NCBI RefSeq assembly: GCF_019697375.1
Contig: NZ_JAHCDI010000004.1
Location: forward strand, 4,389,324-4,453,323
DNA length: 64,000 nt
Origin: Micromonospora tarapacensis
GTDB taxonomy: Bacteria > Actinomycetota > Actinomycetes > Mycobacteriales > Micromonosporaceae
Direction: 5' to 3'
This document shows positions 11,201-21,500 of the stretch, piece after piece. The position numbers were made by a program, and so were the translations under genes. The first letter of the stretch is position 1; every line of letters begins with the position of its first letter. The notes under the pieces are model-generated. The model was not told where the DNA came from. It made no database searches and saw nothing but the letters and a program-made list of their open reading frames with translations.

Positions 11201-11927
11201 GTGCCCACAGGTGAGCGGCCTTTTCGATGGTGCGCTGGTCGGCGACGGCGAAGGTGCGGATCTCCTCCACCTCGTCGCCCCAGAACTCGACCCGGGACGG
11301 GTGCTCGTCGGTGGGCGGAAAGACGTCGAGGATGCCGCCGCGCACCGCGAACTCACCCCGCTTGGTGACCAGGTCGACCCGCGCGTACGCCATGTCGGTC
11401 AGCCGGCGCACCACCTGCTCCAGATCGGCCTCGTCGCCGGCGGCGAGCCGTACCGGTTCGAGGTCGCCGAGCCCCTTGAGCTGCGGTTGCAACACCGAGC
11501 GAACCGGCGCGACCACCACCCGCAGCGGCCCGGTGCGCCCGTGCACATCGGTCGCGTCGGGGTGGGCGAGCCGGCGCAGCACGGCCAGCCGACGGCCGAC
11601 GGTGTCGGAGCGGGGTGAGAGCCGCTCGTGCGGCAACGTCTCCCAACTGGGAAAGATCGCCACCTGCTCGGGCGGCAGCAGGCCGCCCAGCGCGGTGGCG
11701 AGATCCTCGGCCTCGCGGCTGGTGGCGGTCACCGCGAGCACCGGTCGACCCGCGCCGCCGTCGGCGGGCCGCCCCGCGACGGCGGCGACGGCGAACGGGC
11801 GCAGGGCCGCCGGAGCGGTCAGGTCAAGGCCGTCGACCTGGGCCGCACCGGAGCGCGCCAGATCACGGACCCGGGCGAGACCCGGGTCGGCCAGGGCGGC
11901 GGCGAAGAGTCCGGTGAGCGCAGGCAT
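8292..11927 (-). CDS. mfd: Transcription-repair coupling factor Mfd
   Basis: An ATP-dependent translocase that dislodges stalled RNA polymerase and recruits UvrA. At 1211 residues it is full length. In order: N-terminal UvrB-like modules (FPSWETLPHERLSPRSDTVG), the CarD-like RNAP-interaction domain (GDHVVHEQHGIGRYVELV), the helicase core with Walker A GDVGYGKTE (K693) and DEEQ box (D788, VDEEQRFGVEHK), helicase motifs RVGRGRERAYAY and LEIRGAGNLLGGEQSGHIEG, and the C-terminal TRCF domain. The ATG at 11927 is preceded by GGAAG; a GTG two codons earlier is also possible. It heads a minus-strand operon with the SurA-like lipoprotein and mazG. Confidence 0.97.
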   Translation of the reverse strand: MPALTGLFAAALADPGLARVRDLARSGAAQVDGLDLTAPAALRPFAVAAVAGRPADGGAGRPVLAVTATSREAEDLATALGGLLPPEQVAIFPSWETLPHERLSPRSDTVGRRLAVLRRLAHPDATDVHGRTGPLRVVVAPVRSVLQPQLKGLGDLEPVRLAAGDEADLEQVVRRLTDMAYARVDLVTKRGEFAVRGGILDVFPPTDEHPSRVEFWGDEVEEIRTFAVADQRTIEKAAHLWAPPCRELLLSPAVRERAATLAQRHPELAEILDKLAGGVPVEGMESLAPALIGVDSMELLLDCMPAGTHVLLCDPERIRTRAHDLVRTSDEFLQASWAAAAVGGQAPIDLGAAAFRTLADVRASAATLRQPWWTLSPFGLAEQATAPARQPWEDEPEAVDVTPDDAIAVALAAQPAPLYHGETARVVDDLVRWAGEGWSIALVFEGHGPAQRAVEVLRDGGLGARLTEEVPAAPAPGELLVTCGSLTGGFVDEAARFVLLTGSDVTGGRGASTRDMRRMPSRRRNTIDPLELRAGDHVVHEQHGIGRYVELVQRTVNGASREYLVIEYAASKRGQPGDRLFVPTDQLDQLSRYVGGEQPVLHKMGGSDWQKSKARARKAVREIAAQLIQLYAARKASKGHTFGPDTPWQRELEDAFPWQETPDQLAAIDEVKRDMEQSVPMDRLICGDVGYGKTEIAVRAAFKAVQDGRQVAVLVPTTLLVQQHYNTFAERMSQFPVAIRQLSRFQTPKEAEQTLAMAADGTADIVIGTHRLLQAATRFKSLGLVIVDEEQRFGVEHKEHLKAMRAAVDVLSMSATPIPRTLEMAITGIREMSTIATPPEERHPVLTAVGAQDDRQVAAAIHRELLRDGQVFYLHNRVESIERTARRLRELVPEARVAVAHGQMGEDALEKVMVGFWEKEYDVLVCTTIVESGIDIPNANTLIVERADLLGLAQLHQIRGRVGRGRERAYAYFLYPPDKPLTEHAHERLATIAQHTELGAGMYVAMKDLEIRGAGNLLGGEQSGHIEGVGFDLYVRMVGEAVQSFKGERPEEESDVKIDLPVDAHLPHDYVSVERLRLEMYRKLAEARDDERLREVAAEMTDRYGEPPAPVQNLLAVARFRLLARRYGLTDVSMQGRHLRFGPLPLPDSKQLRLKRYHPDSVYKVALDQVSVPRPTTRRLGGEPLRDQALLEWCAQLLSDVLGAPAGVTTA

Positions 11928-12245
11928 GATCACTTCCGAGGTGAGGACACGACGAGCGCCCCGCGTCCGAGCGGACGGGGGGTTACCCGGTCGACACTAT
12001 CTTCCCTGGCCGACGATCCACTGGCGGGCGGTCTGCCGGCATGGCCGACCGACGACGCCCTCGCACCGGGGGACACCTGGCGCTGTGCCCGCCCTGTCGA
12101 GCTGACAGCACAGACGGTTCGACCTGACGGCGCCCCCAGGAGGCACCCGCGGCCGAGCCACGGACGGGGTTGCGCGAGCCGCGCGTACCGCGCGTACCGG
12201 GCGGGGATCTTGACGCCGGTTCCCGGCTGTGCTCGGCTGCCGGAC
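11928..12245. other. Intergenic region between divergent mfd and cyclase genes
   Basis: About 320 bases without a convincing gene. It holds the start region of mfd, a short 9-nt tandem repeat near 12180-12199 (gcgcgtacc units) and the cyclase promoter at its right end. No hairpin or small gene was recognised. Confidence 0.6.
12210..12238 (+). promoter_or_regulatory. Promoter of the cyclase gene, leaderless type
   Basis: TTGACG at 12210-12215, then 17 bp, then TCGGCT at 12233-12238, which ends 7 nt before the ATG at 12246. This is the best -35/-10 pair seen among the leaderless promoters of the window. The absence of any Shine-Dalgarno agrees with a leaderless mRNA. Confidence 0.55.
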
Positions 12246-13256
12246 ATGACCGGGGAATTTCGTGCGCAGTTCGACGCGGAGGTCGCTTTCGCCAACGGTG
12301 GCGGCCTGAGGACCGAGGGATTCCGGCTGGACATCCCCGGCGATGGGATCGACGACGCCGGCCTGGCGGCACTGTTCGTGCGGCATCTCGGTCTGCTGAT
12401 GGTGGCCGAGGTACGGATCACGAACAAGATGATCGTCCAGGAGGCCCACAAGGGCGGGCGTGCCGTCACGGCCTCCGACAGCCCGGCCGCGGGCGCCGGT
12501 CGACGCCTTGTCGAGTTGAGTCATGTGATCACCGACGGGACGATCACGTTGCCCGGCTGGCCGGCGCCCCGGATCACCGAGTGGCTGACCCGCGAGGCGT
12601 CCCGGGAGCACTACGCCGCGGGCACCGAATTCCAGGTGGCGCGGATCGACATGATCGCCAACACCGGCACCTACCTGGACACCCCCGCCCACCGGTACGC
12701 CGGCGGCGCCGACCTCGCCGGCACCGCGCTGGACCGCCTGGCCGACCTGCCCGGCCTGGTCGTACGGCTGCCTTCCGGCACCCGCGCGGTGGACCCCCTG
12801 CTGCTGGCGCCGTACGACGTCGCCGGGAAGGCCGTGCTGCTGCACACCGGCTGGGACGCGCACTTCGGCACCGACCGGTACGGCACGCCGGCGGCGCCCT
12901 ACCTGACCGGTGACGGTGCGCGGTCCCTGGTGCAGGCGGGTGCCGCCCTGGTCGGCATCGACTCGATCAACATCGACGACATGTCTCCGGCAGCGGCCGG
13001 CGAGCGCCCCGCGCACAGCGCCCTGCTGGCCGCGCACATCCCGATCGTGGAACACCTGACCGGGTTGGCCGCGTTGCCGCCGGACGGCTTCCGGTTCACC
13101 GCCGCGCCACCGCGGGTGGCCGGCATGGGCACCTTCCCGGTCCGCGCCTTCGCCGTCCTCGACCACCCGGCGTCCGGGACGGTGGGATTGGTCACCGGGA
13201 CCATGGTGGGCGGCCAGCGGCCCGGCGGCCCGTCCCGGCTCTCACCGCCCGCCTGA
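12246..13256 (+). CDS. Cyclase-family (kynurenine formamidase-like) hydrolase with N-terminal extension
   Basis: The 336-residue protein has two parts. Residues from about 95 on form a cyclase/KynB-like metal hydrolase: LVELSHVITDGTITLPGWP and, later, TYLDTPAHRY containing the metal-binding HxxxDxPxH-like core, then VGIDSINIDD. The family includes arylformamidases, isatin hydrolases and polyketide cyclases, so the substrate is open. Residues 1-80 (FDAEVAFANGGGLRTEGFRL ... VRHLGLLMVAEVRITNKMIV) are not part of the usual fold and look like a small separate protein joined to it. The start ATG at 12246 is supported by the promoter 7 nt upstream; the frame is open much further but shows no coding character there. 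Confidence 0.85.
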   Translation: MTGEFRAQFDAEVAFANGGGLRTEGFRLDIPGDGIDDAGLAALFVRHLGLLMVAEVRITNKMIVQEAHKGGRAVTASDSPAAGAGRRLVELSHVITDGTITLPGWPAPRITEWLTREASREHYAAGTEFQVARIDMIANTGTYLDTPAHRYAGGADLAGTALDRLADLPGLVVRLPSGTRAVDPLLLAPYDVAGKAVLLHTGWDAHFGTDRYGTPAAPYLTGDGARSLVQAGAALVGIDSINIDDMSPAAAGERPAHSALLAAHIPIVEHLTGLAALPPDGFRFTAAPPRVAGMGTFPVRAFAVLDHPASGTVGLVTGTMVGGQRPGGPSRLSPPA

Positions 13257-13415
13257 CCAGCGCTGGTGCCGGCGCGACGGCAGCCGCTCGGCCCGGCGGG
13301 CGGCCGGACGGATCGCCGCCCGCGGAAAAGGCGACAACCAGGGGCCCCTCCTGGCAACCGGGTTCGCCTGGATACGATCGGGGGAGTCGGACAGCGCTGT
13401 CCTTCGTACTCACGT

Positions 13416-13421
13416 AAGGAG
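13416..13421 (+). promoter_or_regulatory. Shine-Dalgarno of ppc
   Basis: AAGGAG lies 3 nt before the ATG at 13425 and 6 nt before the adjacent in-frame GTG at 13428. The spacing favours the GTG codon slightly, so the true start may be one codon later than given. Confidence 0.6.
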
Positions 13422-13424
13422 CGC

Positions 13425-16214
13425 ATGGTGACCGACCAGCATGATCATGACGGCCCCGACGCCGCCCTGCGCGCCGACATCCGCCGCCTGGGCACGCTGC
13501 TCGGGCAGACCCTGGCCCGCCAGGAGGGGCGTCCCCTGCTCGACCTCGTCGAGGAGATCCGCGCCCAGGTCCGCACGGACGCCCCGGCCGCCGCCCGGCG
13601 GCTCGGCGGGCTCGATGTGACCACCGGCACCAAGCTGGCCCGTGCCTTCTCCACCTACTTCCACCTGGCCAACATCACCGAGCAGGTGCACCGGGCCCGT
13701 GACCTGCGCCGCCGCCGCGCGATCCAGGGCGGCTGGCTGGACCAGGCGGCCAAGATGATCGCCGAGCGCGGGGTGCCGGCCGAGGAGATCGCCTCGGTGG
13801 CCCGCCGGTTGGCGGTACGCCCGGTCTTCACCGCCCACCCGACCGAGGCGGCCCGCCGGTCGATCCTGTCGAAGCTGCGCGCGATCGCCGACGAGCTGGA
13901 CACCGAGACGGCCAACGCGATCCTCTACGGCGCCAGTGACGAGGGCCCGGCGAACCGGCGACTGGCCGAGCTGCTCGACCTGATGTGGCAGACCGACGAG
14001 CTGCGGCTGGACCGGCCGGACCCGACCGACGAGGCCCGCAACGCCATCTACTACCTGCGCGACCTGTACGCCGAGGCGGCGCCGCAGGTGCTCGACGACC
14101 TCGCCGAGACGCTGCGTACGCTCGGCGTGGAGACCTCACCGACGGCCCGGCCGCTGACCTTCGGCACCTGGATCGGCGGCGACCGGGACGGCAACCCGTT
14201 CGTCACCCCGACGGTGACCCGTGAGGTGCTCGCCATCCAGCACGAGCACGGCCTGACCGCCACCGAGGCGGCGATGGAAGAGCTGATCAACGAGGTGTCG
14301 GTCTCCCGCCGGCTGCGCGGGGTGTCGCTGGATCTCTCCGCCAGCCTCGCCGCCGACCTCGACGCACTACCCGAGGTGGCGCCCCGGTTCCGCCGGGTCA
14401 ACGCCGAGGAGCCGTACCGCCTCAAGGCCCGCTGCGTACGCGCCAAGCTCGCCAACACCCGCGCCCGGCTGCGGCAGGGCACGCCGCACGTGCCGGGGCG
14501 GGACTACCGCGGCTCGGCCGAGCTGATCGCCGACCTGGACCTGCTGCGCGCCTCGCTGGCCCGCAACTCCGGCCAGCTCACCGCCGTGGGCCGGCTCGCC
14601 TCGACCATCCGTACCGTCTCCGCGTTCGGCCTGCACCTGGCGACGATGGACATCCGCGAGCACGCCGAGAAGCACCACGAGGTGCTCACCCAGTTCTACC
14701 AGGCGGTGGGCGAGGTCGAGGACTATCCGGCGCTGAGCCGGCTGGAGCGCACCAAGCTGCTCGCCGACGAGCTGACCGGCCGCCGGCCGCTGTCGACGGC
14801 GGACACCCCGCTGACCCAGTCGGCCCGCAAGACGTTCGACGTGTTCGGCACCATCCGCGACGCCCAGGACCGGTTCGGCAGCGAGGTGATCGAGTCGTAC
14901 ATCATCTCGATGACCCTCGGCGTCGACGACGTGCTCGCCGCGGTGGTGCTGGCCCGCGAGGCGGGCCTGGTCGACGTGCACACCGGTCGGGCCCGGATCG
15001 GAATCGTGCCGCTGCTGGAGACGCCGGCCGAGCTGAACTCCGGTGGTGAACTGCTCGACGAGTTGCTGTCGTTGCCGGCCTACCGGTCGCTGGTGGCCGC
15101 CCGGGGCGACGTGCAGGAGGTGATGCTCGGCTACTCCGACTCCAACAAGGAGGCCGGGATCACCACCAGCCAGTGGTCCATCCACCGCGCCCAGCGGGCG
15201 CTGCGGGACGTGGCCGCCCGGCACGGGGTGCACCTGCGGCTGTTCCACGGCCGGGGCGGCACGGTCGGACGCGGGGGCGGCCCCACCCACGAGGCGATCC
15301 TGGCCCAGCCGTACGGCACGCTGGACGGCGCGATCAAGGTGACCGAGCAGGGTGAGGTCATCTCCGACAAGTACACGCTGCCCGCGCTGGCCCGGGAGAA
15401 CCTGGAGCTGAGCGTGGCCGCCGTGCTCCAGTCGACGCTGCTGCACACCGCGCCCCGGCAGCCCGCCGAGATGCTGGAGCGCTGGGACGCGACGATGGAC
15501 GTGGTGTCGGAGTCGGCGTTCCGGTCGTACCGCTCACTGGTGGAGGATCCGGACCTGCCCGCGTACTTCTGGGCGTCCACTCCGACGGAGCTGCTCGGCG
15601 CCCTGAACATCGGCTCCCGGCCGGCGAAGCGGCCGGACACCGGTGCCGGGCTGTCCGGGCTGCGCGCGATCCCCTGGGTGTTCGGCTGGACCCAGACCCG
15701 GCAGATCGTGCCCGGCTGGTTCGGGGTGGGCACCGGCCTGGCCGCCGCCCGGGAGGCCGGGCTGGCCGACGTGCTGGCCGAGATGCACCGCAACTGGCAT
15801 TTCTTCCGCACGTTCCTGTCGAACGTGGAGATGATGCTGACCAAGACCGACCTCGGCATCGCCCGCCGGTACGTGGAGACTCTGGTACCGAAGAAGCTGC
15901 ACCCGATCTTCGACAAGATCGAGCAGGAGTACGAGCTGACCCGGCGGGAGGTCCTCGCGGTCACCGACTCGCCGGACCTGCTGGAGGGCTCGCCGGTGTT
16001 GCAGCGCACCCTCGCGGTACGCGACACCTACCTGGAGCCGCTGCACCACCTCCAGGTGGCGCTGCTGCGGCAGTACCGCGAGTCCGGTGGCGCCGGGCGG
16101 GCGGTGGCGACCGCGCCGGGTGGGCGGCGCGCACCGAGCGACGGCACGGCCCTGGAGCGGGCCCTGCTCACCACGGTCAACGGCATCGCGGCCGGCATGC
16201 GCAACACCGGCTGA
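13425..16214 (+). CDS. ppc: Phosphoenolpyruvate carboxylase
   Basis: Carboxylates PEP with bicarbonate to oxaloacetate, the main anaplerotic reaction. The 929-residue protein has the catalytic His in [13 protein letters not shown] (H138, the same number as in E. coli), [28 protein letters not shown], the glycine-rich loop [16 protein letters not shown] with its essential Arg (R610), and the C-terminal end GMRNTG (the family's terminal xNTG). It stands alone on the plus strand, followed by a hairpin. An opposing PEP carboxykinase is encoded at 40.2-42.1 kb. Confidence 0.98.
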   Translation: MVTDQHDHDGPDAALRADIRRLGTLLGQTLARQEGRPLLDLVEEIRAQVRTDAPAAARRLGGLDVTTGTKLARAFSTYFHLANITEQVHRARDLRRRRAIQGGWLDQAAKMIAERGVPAEEIASVARRLAVRPVFTAHPTEAARRSILSKLRAIADELDTETANAILYGASDEGPANRRLAELLDLMWQTDELRLDRPDPTDEARNAIYYLRDLYAEAAPQVLDDLAETLRTLGVETSPTARPLTFGTWIGGDRDGNPFVTPTVTREVLAIQHEHGLTATEAAMEELINEVSVSRRLRGVSLDLSASLAADLDALPEVAPRFRRVNAEEPYRLKARCVRAKLANTRARLRQGTPHVPGRDYRGSAELIADLDLLRASLARNSGQLTAVGRLASTIRTVSAFGLHLATMDIREHAEKHHEVLTQFYQAVGEVEDYPALSRLERTKLLADELTGRRPLSTADTPLTQSARKTFDVFGTIRDAQDRFGSEVIESYIISMTLGVDDVLAAVVLAREAGLVDVHTGRARIGIVPLLETPAELNSGGELLDELLSLPAYRSLVAARGDVQEVMLGYSDSNKEAGITTSQWSIHRAQRALRDVAARHGVHLRLFHGRGGTVGRGGGPTHEAILAQPYGTLDGAIKVTEQGEVISDKYTLPALARENLELSVAAVLQSTLLHTAPRQPAEMLERWDATMDVVSESAFRSYRSLVEDPDLPAYFWASTPTELLGALNIGSRPAKRPDTGAGLSGLRAIPWVFGWTQTRQIVPGWFGVGTGLAAAREAGLADVLAEMHRNWHFFRTFLSNVEMMLTKTDLGIARRYVETLVPKKLHPIFDKIEQEYELTRREVLAVTDSPDLLEGSPVLQRTLAVRDTYLEPLHHLQVALLRQYRESGGAGRAVATAPGGRRAPSDGTALERALLTTVNGIAAGMRNTG

Positions 16215-16225
16215 GGTGTACGGAG

Positions 16226-16259
16226 GGCCCCTCGTGACGCCCTCGGCGCAGGAGGGGCC
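16226..16259 (+). terminator. Hairpin downstream of ppc
   Basis: Arms 16226-16233 (ggcccctc) and 16252-16259 (gaggggcc) are perfect complements with an 18-nt loop, starting 11 nt after the ppc stop. No T-run. Confidence 0.5.
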
Positions 16260-16379
16260 GATTCGGCGTCCCTCCTCGCTTGTCGAGGTGTTGAGAATCC
16301 ATTCGTGCAGCCGGAGGCCGCCAAGTGGACACGGCGACGTCAGGACCGGGACACGCGGCGGACGTAGCGAACGGGTGGT

Positions 16380-17096
16380 TCAGAAGTCCCCGCCGCCGAA
16401 ATCACCGCCACCGAAATCACCGCCGCCGAAGTCCGCGCCGACGTCGCCCGCTTCGTCGAAGCCGCCCGCGGCGGCGGCGTCGTAGCCGGGGTCGCCGAAG
16501 GACGGCGAGAACAGCGCGTCGGCGATCAGCATGCCGCCGAGCACTCCGACGCCGGCACCGAGCGCCGTCTTCCACCAGGGGGTGGAGTACCAGCCGGCCG
16601 GAACCGGTCGGCCGCGCACCCGCCCGCCCGGGTAGTAGTAAGGCGTGTCCTGCCCCGGCTGCGGGCCGGCCTTGAACGTCTGGCCCTGCACCTCGACCTG
16701 ACGGGGCACCGTCAGCTCCCCGGCACCACTGGCGGCGGCCAACGACGGCAGGGGCGGGCCCGGGTCCATGCCGAGCGCCAGCCGGGCCGCCCGGATGTAG
16801 GTGAGGCCCTCCACCGCGGTCTCCCGGGCGAGCCGGTACTGGGTGATGCTCCTGGCCTGTTCCAACTGGGAACCGGCGGCGTGGTAGCGCTCGGCGGCAT
16901 CGGCCAGCGCCTGGCGTACCGCCGGGTCCTCGCCGCCGAGGTTCATCACCTGCCCGCCGAGGCGTTCGTACCACCGCCGCGCGTCGGCCTGCACATCGGC
17001 GAGATTGCGGGCCTCACGGGCGGCGCGTTCCCGCCGCCACCAGAGCAGGGCACCGCCGAGCAGCACCACGAGAAGGACGAGCAGCAGAGGTTCCAC
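16380..17096 (-). CDS. Membrane-anchored protein with GGGDF-repeat tail
   Basis: A protein of about 238 residues that I cannot assign to a named family. It starts with one membrane span (EPLLLVLLVVLLGGALLWW), followed by a basic, helical cytoplasmic region (ERAAREARNLADVQADARRW) and a second hydrophobic segment (TALGAGVGVLGGMLIADALF). The tail ends in GADFGGGDFGGGDFGGGDF, a Gly/Asp/Phe repeat like those at the C-termini of TPM/YgcG-type membrane proteins. The start is one of two adjacent GTG codons (17099 or 17096); a TTG further up is less likely. It is divergent from rmuC. Confidence 0.72.
   Translation of the reverse strand: MEPLLLVLLVVLLGGALLWWRRERAAREARNLADVQADARRWYERLGGQVMNLGGEDPAVRQALADAAERYHAAGSQLEQARSITQYRLARETAVEGLTYIRAARLALGMDPGPPLPSLAAASGAGELTVPRQVEVQGQTFKAGPQPGQDTPYYYPGGRVRGRPVPAGWYSTPWWKTALGAGVGVLGGMLIADALFSPSFGDPGYDAAAAGGFDEAGDVGADFGGGDFGGGDFGGGDF
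16383..16427. repeat. 15-bp tandem repeats encoding GGGDF
   Basis: Three head-to-tail 15-bp units differing by one or two bases encode GGGDF three times at the very C-terminus. Slippage could change the copy number without breaking the frame. Confidence 0.75.
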
Positions 17097-17209
17097 CACC
17101 TCAACGTACCCAGCCTGGGCCAACGGTCACCGGTGCGACGAGCCCGGCCCGGGAAATCAGGGCGCACCCGTCCGGGCGCGGCGGGCCTGCCTTTGGCAAG
17201 CTCGTGAGG

Positions 17210-18379
17210 ATGGAACTCTCGACCCTCGCGGTTGTCGTCGTCTGCCTCGGTGCCGGCGGCGCGATCGGCTGGTTCGCGGCCCGGTCCCGCGCGGCGACCG
17301 AGATCGCCCGGCTGGACGCCACCCTGCGGGCCACCCGCGAGGGCGAGGGGCGGCTGGAGCAGTCGATGCGGGCGTTGAGCTACGAGGCGACGGCGCAGTC
17401 GCAGGAGGCGGTCGCCCGCGCGGTGGCCCCGCTGCACGACACGTTGCGCCGCTACGAGCAGCGGGTGGCCGAACTGGAGCGCGACCGGGTCGACGCGTAC
17501 GCCGAGCTGCGCGAGCAGGTGCGGTCGATGAGCGTCGTCTCCGGCGAGCTGCGCACCGAGACCAAGCAACTGGTGGCGGCGCTGCGCGCGCCCCAGGTGC
17601 GCGGCCGGTGGGGCGAGCACCAGTTGCGCCGGATCGTCGAGGCCGCCGGCATGCTGGAGCACTGCGACTTCTCCGAGCAGGTCACCGCCGCCACCGACGA
17701 CCAGACGGTACGCCCCGACCTGGTGGTCCGCCTGCACGGCGGGCGCAGCGTGGTGGTGGACGCCAAGGCGCCGTTCGACGCGTACCTCACCGCGATGGAG
17801 GCACGGGACGAACGCGGCCGGGACACCCAGCTCGACCTGCACGCGAAGCACCTGCGGGCGCACGTCGACGCGCTGTCCGCCAAGTCGTACTGGTCGGCGT
17901 TCGAGTCCACTCCGGAGTTCGTGGTGCTCTTCGTGCCGGCGGACACCTTCCTCGACATCGCCCTGCAACGCGACCCGACGCTGCTGGAATACGCCTTCGC
18001 CCGCGACGTGGTGCTGGCCACCCCGGCCACGCTTGTCGCGTTGCTGCGTACGGTCGCCTGGTCGTGGCGGCAGGAGCAGCTGGCCCGCAACGCGGTGGCG
18101 GTGCACTCGCTGGCCCGGGAGTTGTACGGGCGGCTGTCGACACTCGGCGAGCATGTCGGCAAGCTCGGCGCCTCGCTCGGCGGCGCGGTGACCGCCTACA
18201 ACCGGGCGGTGGGGTCGCTGGAGGCGCGGGTGCTGGTGAGTGCACGCAAGCTGGCCGAACTGGGCGTGTCGGACCAGGAGCTGACCACGCCGGGACAGGT
18301 GGAGTTGGCGCCCCGGCAGCCCCAGGCGCCGGAACTGCTCGGAGAATCCACATCAGACGATCGGGCTCGGTCGAACTGA
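17210..18379 (+). CDS. rmuC: DNA recombination protein RmuC
   Basis: A 389-residue RmuC-family protein, linked in E. coli to limiting recombination at inverted repeats; the core is a PD-(D/E)XK-like nuclease fold. An N-terminal membrane anchor (LAVVVVCLGAGGAIGWFAA) is followed by a coiled coil (residues about 25-110). Then comes the conserved domain beginning RGRWGEHQLRRIVEAAGM, with VRPDLVVRLHGGRSVVVDAK (Asp and DAK catalytic-like residues) and SKSYWSAFESTPEFVVLFVP-like segments. The ATG at 17210 is used; a GTG two codons earlier is possible. A hairpin follows immediately. Confidence 0.9.
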   Translation: MELSTLAVVVVCLGAGGAIGWFAARSRAATEIARLDATLRATREGEGRLEQSMRALSYEATAQSQEAVARAVAPLHDTLRRYEQRVAELERDRVDAYAELREQVRSMSVVSGELRTETKQLVAALRAPQVRGRWGEHQLRRIVEAAGMLEHCDFSEQVTAATDDQTVRPDLVVRLHGGRSVVVDAKAPFDAYLTAMEARDERGRDTQLDLHAKHLRAHVDALSAKSYWSAFESTPEFVVLFVPADTFLDIALQRDPTLLEYAFARDVVLATPATLVALLRTVAWSWRQEQLARNAVAVHSLARELYGRLSTLGEHVGKLGASLGGAVTAYNRAVGSLEARVLVSARKLAELGVSDQELTTPGQVELAPRQPQAPELLGESTSDDRARSN

Positions 18380-18381
18380 TC

Positions 18382-18414
18382 CGACCGTTATCACCTTCGA
18401 TGTGACAACGGTCG
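18382..18414 (+). terminator. Hairpin after rmuC
   Basis: Arms 18382-18389 (cgaccgtt) and 18407-18414 (aacggtcg) are exact complements, two bases after the rmuC stop and upstream of the subtilase gene. It could end rmuC transcription or belong to the subtilase leader. Confidence 0.45.
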
Positions 18415-18538
18415 TCTCGCATATCACGAGATGGTCACAACGTACCTGCCGGTAGTGACATCGACGGTCGACACCACGAAGTATTTCGCTCACACGCGCC
18501 CTGCATCTGAGGGCCCTGTTCTCTGGAGGAAAGAGAAC

Positions 18539-21500
18539 GTGAGCAAACCCCGAAACCTGAGCCGGCGTACCTCCGCCGCGCTCTTCGCCTCGGTCATGGC
18601 GGCCGGCGCCGTGACCGTGGCGGGCGGCGCCGCCACCGCGAGTGCCGCTCCTGCCGGACCCGACGCCGCGCAGGCCACCCCCGCCGAGGCGCTGGGCCAG
18701 CACGACGCCAAACTGCTCGCCGAGGCGGAGGCGAAGAAGGCCCCCACCGTCACGATGATCGTCGCCACCGACAAGGGGAAGGCGAAGGAGGTCGCGGACG
18801 ATCTCAAGGATCTGGGCGCGGCGGTCACCGAGCGCTACGACACCATCGGTTACGTGCTCGCCACCGTGCCGACCAGCAAGGCGCTCAAGGCCGCCAGGCT
18901 GCCCGGCGTCGCCGCGATCGACCTGGACGAGAAGATCCAGCTGCCGGACCCGAAGCCCGAGGTCGTCCAGGGCGGCAAGGGGGCCAAGCAGGGCAGCACG
19001 CTCAGCGGCCCCGGCGCCAGGACCAAGGCCGACAACCCGTACATGCCGACGAACGAGACCGGTGCGGTCAAGTTCGTCAAGCAGCACAAGAAGTGGGACG
19101 GCCGCGGCGTCACCATCGGCATCATGGACTCCGGCGTGGACCTGGATCACCCGGCGCTGCAGGAGACCACCACGGGCGAGCGGAAGATCGTCGACTGGGT
19201 CACCGCGACCGACCCGTTCGAGGACCCGACCTGGCGCCCGATGCTCAACCAGGTGACCGGGCCGACCTTCACCCTGGCCGGTCGCACCTGGACCGCGCCG
19301 GCCGGCACCTACCGGTTCAACCTGTTCAGCGAGAGCATCACGAACAACAGCGATCCGGGCGGTGACGTCAACCGCGACGGCGACAACACCGACCAGTTCG
19401 GCATCCTGTTCGACCCGGCCACCAACGACATCCGGGTCGACGCCGACCAGGACGGCGACTTCACCGACGAGGCCGTGATGCGGCCGTACAAGGAGAAGTT
19501 CGACGTCGGCCACTTCGGCACCGACAACCCGGCGACTCCGGTCACCGAGCGGATGTCATTCGTCGTCGAGTACCGCAAGAACGTCAACACCACCCCGGTC
19601 GGCGGCCCCGGCCTGGTCGACTACGTCAACATCGGCATCATCGAGAGCGCACACGGCACGCACGTCGCCGGCATCACCGCCGCCAACGACATGCTCGGCA
19701 ACAGCGCGTTCGACGGTGCCGCCCCCGGCGCCAAGATCGTTTCCGCCCGTGCCTGCTCCTGGGGCGGCGGCTGCACGGCCGCCGCACTCACCACCGGCAT
19801 GGCCGATCTGGTGATCAACCGTGGGGTCGACGTCGTCAACATGTCGATCGGCGGCCTGCCGGCGCTCAACGACGGCAACAACGCCCGCGCCGCCCTCTAC
19901 AACAACCTGATCACCACCTACGGGGTGCAGATGTTCATCTCGGCCGGCAACTCCGGCCCGGGTGTGAACACCATCGGCGACCCGTCGGCGTCGACCAACG
20001 TGGTCAGCGTCGCCGCCAGCGTCAGCAAGGACACCTGGCTGGCCAACTACGGCTCCGTGGTCAAGAAGAAGAACGCCCTGTTCAACTTCTCGTCCCGCGG
20101 CCCGCGTGAGGACGGTGGCGCCAAGCCGAACATCGCCGCCCCGGGCGCGGCCATCTCCACCACCCCGGTCTGGCAGGCCGGCAGCCCCGTGCCCGAGGCC
20201 GGCTACGCGCTGCCGCCGGGCTACGGCATGTTCAACGGCACGTCGATGGCCTCTCCGCAGGCCGCCGGCGCCGCCGCGCTGCTGCTCTCGGCCGCCCGGG
20301 CAACCGACAAGGGCATCACCCCGGAGATGCTGCGCCGGGCGATCTACACCTCGGGCAAGCCGATCGCCGACACCCCCGTCCAGGGGCAGGGCTACGGCAT
20401 GTTCAACGTGCCGGGTGCCTGGAAGCTGCTCAAGAAGGGTGTCCAGACCCGTTCCTACACCTCCGACGCCCCGGTCTGCACGGTGCTCTCCGGCCAGCTG
20501 GCCACCCCGAACCGGGGCACCGGCGTCTACAACCGCTGCGGCTCCGGCGACGGCGGCCACCGGGTCAACCAGCCGAAGGCGTACCAGGTCAAGCTGACCC
20601 GGACCAGCGGCCCGACCGGCAACATCAAGCACAACATCGGCCTGCGCGGCAACGACCGCACCTTCTCGGCGCCGAAGAAGGTCACGCTGCCGCTGAACAC
20701 GCCCGTCACCATCACGATCATCGCCAAGCCGAAGACCGCAGGGGCACACGGCACGATCGTGACCGTCGACGACCCGACCACCAGCACGATCGACTTCGAG
20801 TTCTCTGCCGTGGTGGTGGCCTCGAACGACGTCAGCAAGCCCAACTTCGCCTACTCGGCCGAAGGCTCGGTGGATCGGAACAGCACCACGTCGTACTTCG
20901 TGACGGTTCCCCCGGGTGCCGGTGCGTTGCAGGTGAACCTCTCCGGCATCGCCACCGGGTCACAGACCCGTTTCATCGCGTTCAACCCGTGGGGCGTCCC
21001 GGTGGAGAGCACCTCCAGCCTGGCGTGCTTCACCAACCACGTCAGCACGGTCGTCTGCAACGCGTTCGAGCGGGACTACCAGAACCCGATGCCGGGTGTC
21101 TGGGAGATCGAGGTGGAGTCGCGGCGGACCTCGCCGTCGCTGAACAACCCGTACCGGCTCCAGGCACGGGTGCAGGGCGTCGCGGTCGAGCCGGCCGTGG
21201 TCGAGCTGCCGTCGGTCACCGCCGGCACCGCGACCCCGGTCACCTGGACGCTGAAGAACACCTTCGGCCCGGTCTCGGTGACCGGCCAGGGCGGCCCGCT
21301 GTCCAGCACGCACTCGGAGCGGCCGACCATCGTCGAGTACGACGTGCAGGAGTTCACCGTGGACGTGCCGGCGGGCGTCACCAGCTTCACCGCCCGCATC
21401 GGTAACACGTCGGACGCCGGTGCCGACCTCGACCTGTTCGTCTACCGGGGCGGCAGCCTGATCGCGTACAACGCGGACGGCGACTCGGAGGAGTCCGTGA

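Noticed and set aside
8268..11618. A 1116-codon open frame on the plus strand opposite mfd, and similar long frames opposite pckG (39588-42116) and across 37157-39301.
   Set aside because: They are antisense shadows. In DNA with G/C at nearly every third position the opposite strand has few stops, and the translations are His/Arg/Gly-rich without any family motif, while the true strand encodes well-known enzymes.
16380..16427. CRISPR-like or other functional DNA repeat at the GGGDF units.
   Set aside because: The units are only 15 bp, directly adjacent, in frame and at the end of a coding sequence; they are a protein repeat.
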